From the NCBI GenBank assembly GCA_038214135.1, contig JBBQSD010000056.1, positions 1 to 37,073 of the forward strand: 37,073 bases of DNA. The letters run 5' to 3'. The DNA is from JANLSE01 sp038214135. GTDB taxonomy: Bacteria; Chloroflexota; Chloroflexia; Chloroflexales; Roseiflexaceae. The position numbers were made by a program, and so were the translations under genes. Shown piece after piece: positions 24,140 through 30,733 of this stretch. The notes under the pieces were generated by a model that ran no database searches, had not been told where the DNA came from, and worked only from the letters and a program-made list of their open reading frames with translations. The stretch's first letter is position 1, and each line of letters begins with the position of its first letter.

Positions 24140-25328
24140 TACGTTGCGCGGCCAGAAGGCCGAGTTAGTGATTCCAACCGACCGTCCGCTGACGTTGTAT
24201 GTTTGTGGCGTAACACCATATGACACAACCCATATTGGGCACGCGCACACCTTCCTAATCTTCGATGTGCTGATCCGCTATGTGCGCTTCCGAGGCGGGA
24301 ATGTCCGCTACTGTCAGAATGTCACCGATGTTGATGATCCATTGTTTGAGCGTGCCCGCCGCGATCAGATCCATTGGACTGATCTGGCCAAACGTGAGAT
24401 TGAGCAGTTCGTTACGGATTGCCGTGGGCTGAACCTGACTGCACCAGATTACTTTCCCAAAGTCTCGGAAGAGATTGCTGGGATGTTGCCGATCATTGAG
24501 CGCCTGATCGAGGTTGGTGCCGCCTATGCGCGCAATGGCCACGTCTACTTCGATGTGAGCACCGAACCGACATATGGCGCTATGGCACGGCTGGATGGCT
24601 ATGCGGAACTGCTGGCAATGGCCAACCAGCGTGGCAATAACCCAGACGACCCGAACAAGGATGATCCACTTGATTTCGTGCTCTGGCAGACATCCAAGGC
24701 CGATGAGCCAAGCTGGGAAAGCCCCTGGGGGCCAGGGCGGCCTGGCTGGCATATTGAGTGTACAACGATGGCAACCCGCTACCTTGGGCCACAGCTAGAT
24801 ATTCACGGTGGTGGGCGCGATTTGATCTTCCCGCATCATCCTGCGGAAATCGTGCAGACCGAACCATACACTAATGAGCGACCATTTGTGAAGTTCTGGG
24901 TCCATGGCGGCTTCGCCTGGCTGGACGGCCAGAAGATGAGTAAATCGCTTGGCAATATCGTCTTCATTCGTGATGCGCTCAAACAGTACCGCTCCGACAC
25001 ACTACGCTGGTATTTGCTGACATTTCCCTATCGTGAAGATTTTCATTACTCCAGTGAGGATGTCGACTATATCAATATCAAGGTGGATCGGCTGGAAGCG
25101 GCGCTACAGGCGGTTGGCGGAAATGGCCAGGCACTCGATCTGAATAATCAGCGGACGTATATTATCGAACTGATCGACGACAATCTGCAATTTCATGTCG
25201 CCCTGGGCGTGCTCGACATTATGGGTCGCTGGATTCTCGATGCGGCCAGTAGCGGGCAAGATATCCGTACGGCGCAGGCACAACTGCATGAGATGGCTGC
25301 GATGCTTGGGTTTACGGCGGCGCAGTAA
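24126..25328 (+). CDS. cysS: Short cysteinyl-tRNA synthetase-like ligase (CysS/MshC family)
   Basis: The 400-residue class I ligase would activate cysteine with ATP. It has H36-I-G-H39 and K270-M-S-K-S274. The zinc site is CysRS-like: C27, C212, H237 and E241. About 126 residues follow KMSKS, compared with about 190 in E. coli CysRS, so the C-terminal anticodon-binding part looks missing. The usual D-D-x-N-T-P region is replaced by D-D-N-L-Q-F-H-V-A-L. Several parts (N-V-T-D-V-D-D-P-L, G-P-G-R-P-G-W-H-I-E-C) recall mycothiol ligase MshC, which is also about 410 residues. However, MshC lacks the fourth zinc ligand, which this protein keeps. It may be a real CysRS or a paralogue that joins Cys to a small molecule. 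It overlaps the phosphatase gene, so it is co-transcribed with it. Confidence 0.85.
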   Translation: MQLFDTLRGQKAELVIPTDRPLTLYVCGVTPYDTTHIGHAHTFLIFDVLIRYVRFRGGNVRYCQNVTDVDDPLFERARRDQIHWTDLAKREIEQFVTDCRGLNLTAPDYFPKVSEEIAGMLPIIERLIEVGAAYARNGHVYFDVSTEPTYGAMARLDGYAELLAMANQRGNNPDDPNKDDPLDFVLWQTSKADEPSWESPWGPGRPGWHIECTTMATRYLGPQLDIHGGGRDLIFPHHPAEIVQTEPYTNERPFVKFWVHGGFAWLDGQKMSKSLGNIVFIRDALKQYRSDTLRWYLLTFPYREDFHYSSEDVDYINIKVDRLEAALQAVGGNGQALDLNNQRTYIIELIDDNLQFHVALGVLDIMGRWILDAASSGQDIRTAQAQLHEMAAMLGFTAAQ

Positions 25329-25340
25329 ACGAGTATTCCA

Positions 25341-25396
25341 CCCTCACCCCTGCTGCGCTGCCCCTCTCCCAGTGGGAGAGGGGTTGGGGTGAGGGA
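25341..25396. repeat. CCCTCACCCC palindrome between convergent genes
   Basis: CCCTCACCCC (25341-25350) faces GGGGTGAGGG (25386-25395), and inside it CCCCTCTCCCA..GGGAGAGGGG makes a second nested stem. The element fills the gap between the Cys-ligase gene and the converging dioxygenase gene, so it may end both transcripts. Related copies lie at 484-590 and 28439-28496. Confidence 0.65.
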
Positions 25397-25397
25397 A

Positions 25398-26327
25398 TCA
25401 GCAGATCATGCCCTTCTTGCCTTCTGGCCCATGCCCAATCGGTTCTTCACCAATCCAGCGCTCATCGATCGGCTCGGATGCCAGTTGGTAGCGGGTATCC
25501 GCGGAGAGCCGGATCTGATCGGATTGATTGTCCAGGCTAGTATGGATCGTGAAGACGCTAAAGACGAGAAGATCACCAGCGCGATAGTTACCCGTCAGCC
25601 AGCGCCCGCCCAGGTTCTTGCGCAACTTGAAGGGATCCTTGGAGAGCCAACCACCATCGGAGATATTGCCACCACCGCCCAGGCGGGTATAGTCAGGGCC
25701 GACCTTGTTCTCACAGAAGGTGTCCACATCCTTACTACCATAGCCGTTGTTGATCCGGTCATGGCGATGCGATTGTTCTAACACCAACAGCCCACCCGTT
25801 TCGAGTGGCACATCGCCAAGCGGCGTCCAGGCGGTATAGAGCTGCTTTGTGCCACGGCCCATATAGACAACATCCATGTGGGGTGGCGTGCCACGGCCCG
25901 GTGCAACTGCCCGAATCCAGGTAAAATCATAATGGCGAACGGCTGCACCAAGGAACAATTCCCAAAAGGCCATCATCCGCCCGCCATACAATAACTGCTG
26001 CAGCAACGGGTTATCCTTGGCGAGATCGGGCAAGAACGAGACGTTCGCCCCTGGCCGAGCTTTACACTCAATCGTTGGGTAGGCTGGATCAAGCAGATTA
26101 CGGGCTGCCAACCTATTGGCCATGAACTGACGAACGGCCAACACCTCTGGGCGATCCAGAACGCCTGGCAGGAACACATACCCATTGCGATTCATGCGCT
26201 CGCGCAATGCCTCTGGTTGATCCATCAGATCGGTTGAACTCTCCAGAAACCCAAATGCTTCCGGCGATGTGTCCAGCTTTTTGTGCATCGCTGTCAGGCG
26301 TGGCAATGTCTCGGTTGCGATGGTCAT
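25398..26327 (-). CDS. Phytanoyl-CoA dioxygenase (PhyH) family protein
   Basis: The start is ATG 26327, 7 nt after GAGGAAC; the frame is open upstream but runs through repeats. The 309-residue product has the 2-oxoglutarate/Fe(II) oxygenase facial triad H150-M-D152 and H262, and R273 for 2-oxoglutarate. These sit in P-P-H-M-D-V-V-Y and F-T-I-H-T-S-L-D. The N-terminal half has the D-Q-P-E-A-L..N-G-Y-V-F-L-P-G-V-L pattern of PhyH proteins. Substrate unknown. It is divergent from an AraC regulator, a frequent catabolic arrangement. Its 3' end meets the converging ligase gene with a palindrome between. Confidence 0.87.
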   Translation of the reverse strand: MTIATETLPRLTAMHKKLDTSPEAFGFLESSTDLMDQPEALRERMNRNGYVFLPGVLDRPEVLAVRQFMANRLAARNLLDPAYPTIECKARPGANVSFLPDLAKDNPLLQQLLYGGRMMAFWELFLGAAVRHYDFTWIRAVAPGRGTPPHMDVVYMGRGTKQLYTAWTPLGDVPLETGGLLVLEQSHRHDRINNGYGSKDVDTFCENKVGPDYTRLGGGGNISDGGWLSKDPFKLRKNLGGRWLTGNYRAGDLLVFSVFTIHTSLDNQSDQIRLSADTRYQLASEPIDERWIGEEPIGHGPEGKKGMIC

Positions 26328-26353
26328 TGGGTGTTCCTCTCTGTTGTGTCGTC

Positions 26354-26487
26354 GGGGCTGCGCGCCCCACTCCGGCTGTTTGCGGGGCTGCGCGTCCCGC
26401 TCCCACCTTGTTTGCGGGGCTGCGCGCCCCCCTGCGGTCGGGGTGGCCCGCCACCCCAACGCCCCCGGCCAGGGACGTTGTCCCTGG
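26354..26487. repeat. Cluster of five GC-rich palindromes
   Basis: Between the dioxygenase and AraC genes lie GGGGCTGCGCGCCCC at 26354-26368, a variant at 26382-26400 and a third copy at 26416-26430. GGGGTGGC-CC-GCCACCCC follows at 26440-26457 and CCAGGGAC-GTT-GTCCCTGG at 26469-26487. The first three are tandem copies spaced about 30 nt apart. They lie in the upstream leader of the dioxygenase gene, so a transcript starting beyond them would be heavily structured. Confidence 0.75.
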
Positions 26488-26564
26488 ACCCTGAATGAAT
26501 CATCGTGGATCACCATCCCTGGTTGGTCATGCCACGGCTGCTGTCAATCGGTGTTGATGTCGCT

Positions 26565-26659
26565 TACTCGGGCGAACACAAGCCCGGTACTCGGGCGAAC
26601 ACAAGCCCCGTACTCGGGCGAACACAAGCCCCGTACTCGGGCGAACACAAGGTTCGCCC
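26565..26659. repeat. 23-bp tandem repeat, almost four copies, ending in a hairpin
   Basis: A 23-bp unit beginning TACTCGGGCGAACACAAG repeats at 26565-26587, 26588-26610 and 26611-26633, and partly from 26634. The copies are near-identical with no spacers, so this is not CRISPR. The last copy closes into a hairpin, GGGCGAAC-ACAAG-GTTCGCCC, at 26639-26659, which suggests the other units are expanded half-palindromes. Confidence 0.75.
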
Positions 26660-26722
26660 CTGCTTGCTGCTTCCTTTGTCCTCATTCTTAACCGCTCACC
26701 CCTCGTTCTTGGCTCAGTATTC

Positions 26723-26743
26723 TGACTCCTGACTCCTGACTCC
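26723..26743. repeat. Tandem TGACTCC heptads (three copies)
   Basis: Three perfect TGACTCC copies (reverse complement GGAGTCA) are followed by CTCGGTTCTTGG. On the other side lies GGCTCAGTATTC. The neighbouring bases also match the copy at 29791-29835, read in reverse. The element lies about 95 nt before the AraC gene. A TATAAT at 26776-26781 lies between it and the AraC start. Confidence 0.6.
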
Positions 26744-26837
26744 TCGGTTCTTGGTGCGCTTTTGGGAAGTATACATATAATAATCCATTGCGAAAATAGC
26801 AGCGCTGGTCATAAACTTGTACGTTTTGGGAGGCGGC

Positions 26838-27701
26838 ATGGCAACACGCGAGGTTGTAACGGATCTGCTGTTTCGGAATGATGCGCAGACACCACTTGGG
26901 CGCCTGACGGCGGCTGGGTATATTAAGGATAGTGCTGGTGTGCGTGGGCCAGAATTTCGGGTACTCAACAGCTATGCAATCGTCTATCTGCTGGATGGTA
27001 GTGGGTTCTATCGTGATACCAATCGGCATGAAGGCACTGTGCAGGCAGGCGATTTGATCGTCCTCTTCCCCGAGATTGGGCATCTGTATGGACCAGGTAT
27101 TGGCGAGCGCTGGAGTGAATTATATGTGATGTTCGATGGGCCAGCCTTTGATCTCTGGCGCCAGGCGGGCCTGCTCAATCCAGCTCGCCCGATCAGCCGA
27201 TTAGAGCCAATCAATGCCTGGTTGGAACAACTAGAAGCGACACTCCGGCCTAACGCGCTGACACCAACGGGACGGGCGCTTGAACTCAGCCGATTTCTGG
27301 CAGTGCTGACGGAAATGCTGGCGCTAACGAGCAGCGAACTGGTGCTGATGCCTGAACCAGCCTGGCTCACTCAGGCCTGTGAACTACTCTCGGATGATCT
27401 TGCGCAGGCGATTGATCTTGTACACGTCGCCGAGACGGTTGGGCTGACCTACGAAACCTTTCGCAAGCAGTTCCAACGCGCAACTGGAGCATCTCCTGCC
27501 CATTATCGGACGATTCGGCGTATTGATCAGGCATGTACGCTACTTCAAGTGGCCAATCTGACAACTGCAACGATTGCGTTGCGGCTTGGCTTTAGCGATG
27601 AGTACCATTTTTCACGCAGATTCAAGCAAATTGTTGGGCTTTCACCGCGCGAATTCCGCCGCCAACTCCCAGGTATTCGTCATGGGCGGCGCAGCCATTA
27701 A
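26838..27701 (+). CDS. AraC family transcription regulator
   Basis: ATG 26838 follows GGGAGG at 26828-26833. The 287-residue product has a cupin-like N-terminal sensing part (about 20-120; Y-L-L-D-G-S-G-F-Y, V-Q-A-G-D-L-I-V-L-F-P) and a C-terminal pair of helix-turn-helix motifs (about 190-285; H-V-A-E-T-V-G-L-T-Y-E-T-F-R-K-Q-F, then I-A-L-R-L-G-F-S-D-E-Y-H-F-S-R-R-F). The second motif is the most conserved in AraC proteins and is intact. It is divergent from the PhyH-like gene and so could control it; this is inference. The ligand is unknown. Confidence 0.92.
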   Translation: MATREVVTDLLFRNDAQTPLGRLTAAGYIKDSAGVRGPEFRVLNSYAIVYLLDGSGFYRDTNRHEGTVQAGDLIVLFPEIGHLYGPGIGERWSELYVMFDGPAFDLWRQAGLLNPARPISRLEPINAWLEQLEATLRPNALTPTGRALELSRFLAVLTEMLALTSSELVLMPEPAWLTQACELLSDDLAQAIDLVHVAETVGLTYETFRKQFQRATGASPAHYRTIRRIDQACTLLQVANLTTATIALRLGFSDEYHFSRRFKQIVGLSPREFRRQLPGIRHGRRSH

Positions 27702-27725
27702 AAACTTGCCCGAACGCACAGCCGC

Positions 27726-27734
27726 TGCTATAAT
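27726..27734 (+). promoter_or_regulatory. Extended -10 promoter for efp
   Basis: TGC-TATAAT at 27726-27734 is identical to the element at 22198-22206. The predicted start near 27741 gives a leader of about 70 nt with a small CGCCGC..GCGGCG stem around 27763-27783, then GGAGAAG about 9 nt before the efp ATG. Confidence 0.5.
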
Positions 27735-27810
27735 GATGGTCGGTATTCAGCAGTAGCTGACATGCGCCGCTCAGGACGGGCGGCGTTCATCGTGTGGAGA
27801 AGTAATTGGT

Positions 27811-28371
27811 ATGGCAACAACATCAGATTTACGCACAAACCTCATAATTCGGCATAACGGCCAGTTACACCGAGTCGTTGAGTTCCATCACCATGCACCA
27901 GGAAACTGGCGCGCCATGGTGATCCTGAAGCTTAAAAATATTCAGAGCGGCAAGACTATTGATGAGCGCGTTCGGGCTGGCGAGGATATTGATATTGTTC
28001 GTGTCGATAAGCGCGAGATGCAATATCTGTATCGTGAGGACGATAGTTTCCATTTTATGGACACCGAGACCTTCGAACAAATTGAGGTGCCCGAGGATGC
28101 GATCGGTGAGCCGGCCAAGTTCCTCAAGGATAACACAATGGCCGATATTCTGTTCTATGATGACAACAAGATCCTGGGCGTTGAGATTCCACTCCATATG
28201 ATCCTTGAAGTGACAGAAGCCTCGATTGCGGTGCGTGGCGATACGGCCACCAATGTACTCAAGCAGGTCACGCTTGAGACGGGCGCGACTGTACAGGTGC
28301 CAGGGTTCGTCAATCAGGGTGATACGATCAAGATCGATACACGCACAGGCCAGTATATTGAGCGTATGTAG
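27811..28371 (+). CDS. efp: Translation elongation factor P
   Basis: The product has 186 residues, the normal EF-P length, and three beta-barrel domains. It relieves ribosome stalling at polyproline stretches. Recognisable parts are F-H-F-M-D-T-E-T-F-E-Q-I and, at the C-terminus, V-P-G-F-V-N-Q-G-D-T-I-K-I-D-T-R-T-G-Q-Y-I-E-R. The loop that reaches the peptidyl-transferase centre reads A-P30-G31-N32-W33-R-A. The position of the modified Lys34 of E. coli (P-G-K-G-Q-A) is therefore Asn, and there is no Arg as in the rhamnosylated type. If the alignment is right, no known tip modification can occur. It has its own likely promoter. Confidence 0.96.
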   Translation: MATTSDLRTNLIIRHNGQLHRVVEFHHHAPGNWRAMVILKLKNIQSGKTIDERVRAGEDIDIVRVDKREMQYLYREDDSFHFMDTETFEQIEVPEDAIGEPAKFLKDNTMADILFYDDNKILGVEIPLHMILEVTEASIAVRGDTATNVLKQVTLETGATVQVPGFVNQGDTIKIDTRTGQYIERM

Positions 28372-28381
28372 CGCGTAACAT

Positions 28382-28410
28382 AGCCGATAGCCGGTAATCC
28401 GATAGCCGAT
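28382..28410. repeat. Short GATAGCCG direct repeats
   Basis: CGATAGCCGGTAATC-CGATAGCCGATAACC follows the efp stop. A similar block, reading GGCTATCAG..ATCGGCTATCGGCTC, lies on the other strand at 35893-35918. The two look like copies of one dispersed element. Confidence 0.45.
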
Positions 28411-28438
28411 AACCAAACCTGTATGTCGCTTCAAGACG

Positions 28439-28496
28439 CCCTCACCCCTTGCATCTCTCCAAATAGGTGAGGGGCAGCGCAGCAGGGGTGAGGGGG
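28439..28496. repeat. CCCTCACCCC palindrome upstream of the MFS gene
   Basis: CCCTCACCCC at 28439-28448 pairs with GGGGTGAGGG at 28485-28494. The inner part also contains TAGGTGAGGGGC. Its end supplies a G-run just before the MFS start, so the stem could hide that gene's ribosome-binding region. It is the third copy of this family in the window. Confidence 0.6.
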
Positions 28497-28508
28497 AATA
28501 CCACATTG

Positions 28509-29783
28509 ATGACCCAGGCTCCTCCTCCCGGTGCGCTGCCCTCCAGCGCGGTTCAGCGCGGCCTGCGCCTCTCGATCATCGAAGGGCTGCTGACAAATAT
28601 CTATATCAGTGTCACAGCCGGTGCGTTTCTGACTGGTTTTGCCCTACTGCTTGGTGCCGATGCCTTCACGCTTGGTATCATTGGTGCGCTGCCATTCGTC
28701 AGCCAACTATTCCAGTTTGTGGGAGCCTACCTCGAAGAACGAATCGGGGATCGGCGATTGCTGACCGTGGTTTCAGCTGGGATTAGCCGCGGAATCTGGG
28801 CGCTGATCGCAATCCTGCCCTTCATCGGGATGCCGATTGCGCTACGTATGGCGATCTTCCTGTTCGTTCTGGTGATCTCGCAAGCCCTGATTGGCATCAC
28901 CACCAATGCCTGGACGAGCTGGATGAGCGATCTTGTGCCTGCACGCCAGCGTGGGCGCTATTTTGGCGTCCGCAACACAATTGCCAGCATTACCGTTATT
29001 CTCAGCACCTGGGGCGCAGGCATTGCCCTCGATTACTTTCGACAGATCAACCATCCAGCAGATGGCTATGCATGGGTCTTTGGTGTCGCAATCATCACCG
29101 CCCTGGCCGGAATAGTTGTCCTTTGGTTTCAGCCAGAACCACCGCTGCGCCGACGTGAGCGGGTGCGCGTTCGTGAACTGTTTAGCGCACCACTCCGCCA
29201 ACCAGCCTTTATGATACTGAGCCTGCTGTCGACCGGCTGGGCCTTGGTGACTGGCATCGCCGCACCATTTTTCAATGCCTATGGTATCCAGAACCTGAAC
29301 CTCTCATTCACCCTGCTAGCCCAGTTTGCCGTGGCCACCAGTGCTGTTGCGATTGTGACGCAACCCTTGATTGGCCGGCTCCAGGATCGCTATGGCAATA
29401 AGGCCGTGCTGATCGCCTCCATGATTGGTGTCATCCCGCTGCCCTGGGGTTGGGTATTCTCGACACCAAGCAACCAAATTCCATTATGGCTGACCTCGAT
29501 CTTCTCGGGGATCTTCTGGCCTGGCATCACCCAGGGGCTGCTGAATTTAGTGATGGATCGAGCACCATCAGAGGGGCGTGGGGCCTTTCTGGCATTCTAT
29601 GGTGCGATCACTGGCCTGGGCACCTTCGCGGCAGGCGTGCTCGGTGGGGCATTGGCATCCGCAATTGGCCCGACTCTGCTCATTCCACTTGGATCGATCA
29701 CCCTGACCCAATACACAATTCTGTTTGGGGTCAGTAGCCTTGGACGCGCCATTATGGCAGCATTATTTGCGCGGCGGCTGTGA
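28509..29783 (+). CDS. Major facilitator superfamily permease
   Basis: The ATG at 28509 begins a 424-residue protein. The frame is open 14 codons further upstream but through the palindrome. It is very hydrophobic with about 10-12 membrane segments (for example A-F-L-T-G-F-A-L-L-L-G-A-D, I-A-I-L-P-F-I-G-M-P and a hydrophobic pair at the C-terminus). An MFS-style motif appears as S-D-L-V-P-A-R-Q-R-G-R-Y-F-G-V-R-N. A Gly-rich stretch, F-L-A-F-Y-G-A-I-T-G-L-G-T-F-A-A-G-V-L-G, lies near residue 370. Substrate unknown. The start is unsure because the G-run is 13 nt away. Confidence 0.85.
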   Translation: MTQAPPPGALPSSAVQRGLRLSIIEGLLTNIYISVTAGAFLTGFALLLGADAFTLGIIGALPFVSQLFQFVGAYLEERIGDRRLLTVVSAGISRGIWALIAILPFIGMPIALRMAIFLFVLVISQALIGITTNAWTSWMSDLVPARQRGRYFGVRNTIASITVILSTWGAGIALDYFRQINHPADGYAWVFGVAIITALAGIVVLWFQPEPPLRRRERVRVRELFSAPLRQPAFMILSLLSTGWALVTGIAAPFFNAYGIQNLNLSFTLLAQFAVATSAVAIVTQPLIGRLQDRYGNKAVLIASMIGVIPLPWGWVFSTPSNQIPLWLTSIFSGIFWPGITQGLLNLVMDRAPSEGRGAFLAFYGAITGLGTFAAGVLGGALASAIGPTLLIPLGSITLTQYTILFGVSSLGRAIMAALFARRL

Positions 29784-29790
29784 GAGGCGA

Positions 29791-29811
29791 GGAGTCAGGA
29801 GTCAGGAGTCA
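29791..29811. repeat. Tandem GGAGTCA heptads (three copies)
   Basis: Three perfect GGAGTCA copies directly follow the MFS gene. The next bases, GAATACCAGCCCAAGAACCG, match the flank of the 26723 copy in reverse. The element lies between the MFS gene and the converging racemase-like gene. Confidence 0.6.
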
Positions 29812-29896
29812 GAATACCAGCCCAAGAACCGAGAACCAGAACAAAAAAATAAGAGAACAAGAATCGGCGCAACTTTGTTCCTTTGTTCCGCAGTTC

Positions 29897-30544
29897 CTAC
29901 TCAAGCGCCTGAACGATTGCCAGAAACCCAAGCCGTGGGCTAGTGAGGATCGGCACTAACAGATCGGGGCAACGAGTTGCTGCTGCAGCCATTGATGCCT
30001 GGGCGAGAGCAATCACATCGCTTGCTAGTGCGTTACGGAGCGCCTGGGCAATTGTTTCGAGATAGGCTTGCTGATCGCCGGATGTGAAGTGAACCCACGC
30101 TTCCTCAATCAGCAAATCCTCGATCAGCACCCGCCGCTCAGCGCGATCTGCCTCTTCCTGAAGCAGCGCCCGCGTTGGGCCAAGGGTACTCGCCAGTGTT
30201 GCCGCCACCAGGATGCGGCTCCCAATCGCAACTGCCTGGGCCGCCATTGGCCGATCAACCCGCAGCACGTTTAGGCCAGGAGGTGCGCATGCCTCGGCTG
30301 CTGCGCCAATTGTGGAGCATGTACACAACACGGCCTGGGCACCCTGATCGGCAAATTCCTGAAGAAGAGTCGTGATCGTCTGTGTGAGTACAGGCGTGAT
30401 TGTACCAGCAGCACGGGCATCAATCAGCAATTGTTCGTCAACATAGTGGCGGGTGATGATTGCGGGCGCGAGTTCATCACGCAAATGCTCGAACGTAGCA
30501 ACATGGCTTGGGGCAGTATGTAGAAAGGCGAGTTGTGCAGTCAT
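29897..30544 (-). CDS. Asp/Glu/hydantoin racemase family protein
   Basis: The start is taken as ATG 30544 (215 residues). The frame begins at 30586, but a TATAAT on this strand at 30600-30595 puts the transcript start there, making 30544 the first ATG with a leader. The protein has two-domain racemase features: L-C74-T-C76-S-T-I-G in the N-terminal half and A-L-A-Q-A-S-M-A in the second half. In true racemases a second Cys is usually in the latter place; here it is replaced by Ala-Ser, so the two-cysteine mechanism is doubtful. It could be a lyase- or isomerase-like relative. Substrate unknown. Confidence 0.72.
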   Translation of the reverse strand: MTAQLAFLHTAPSHVATFEHLRDELAPAIITRHYVDEQLLIDARAAGTITPVLTQTITTLLQEFADQGAQAVLCTCSTIGAAAEACAPPGLNVLRVDRPMAAQAVAIGSRILVAATLASTLGPTRALLQEEADRAERRVLIEDLLIEEAWVHFTSGDQQAYLETIAQALRNALASDVIALAQASMAAAATRCPDLLVPILTSPRLGFLAIVQALE

Positions 30545-30594
30545 GGGGCATCCATTCTGAGCGCTGGTTTGTTGCTCATCAGACATGATGCGGT

Positions 30595-30600
30595 ATTATA
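30595..30600 (-). promoter_or_regulatory. -10 box for the racemase-like gene
   Basis: A perfect TATAAT reads on the minus strand at 30600-30595, 10 nt upstream of the first possible ATG (30586) and 50 nt upstream of ATG 30544. No clear -35 was found. Its position decides the start choice for the downstream gene. Confidence 0.35.
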
Positions 30601-30733
30601 TACGCTACGCAGATCGAATGAGCGCGCTCCCGGATTTGCCCACAGATTACGCAGATTTATATACTTCGCACGGATGCGGTTGAACATGTACCTGCATTCA
30701 TCTGTTCTTTCCATTTTAGGAGGATAGTAGAAT

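Noticed and set aside
26565..26659. Short regularly spaced repeats as a CRISPR array
   Set aside because: The units are directly joined with no spacers and the unit is only 23 bp; it is a tandem repeat.
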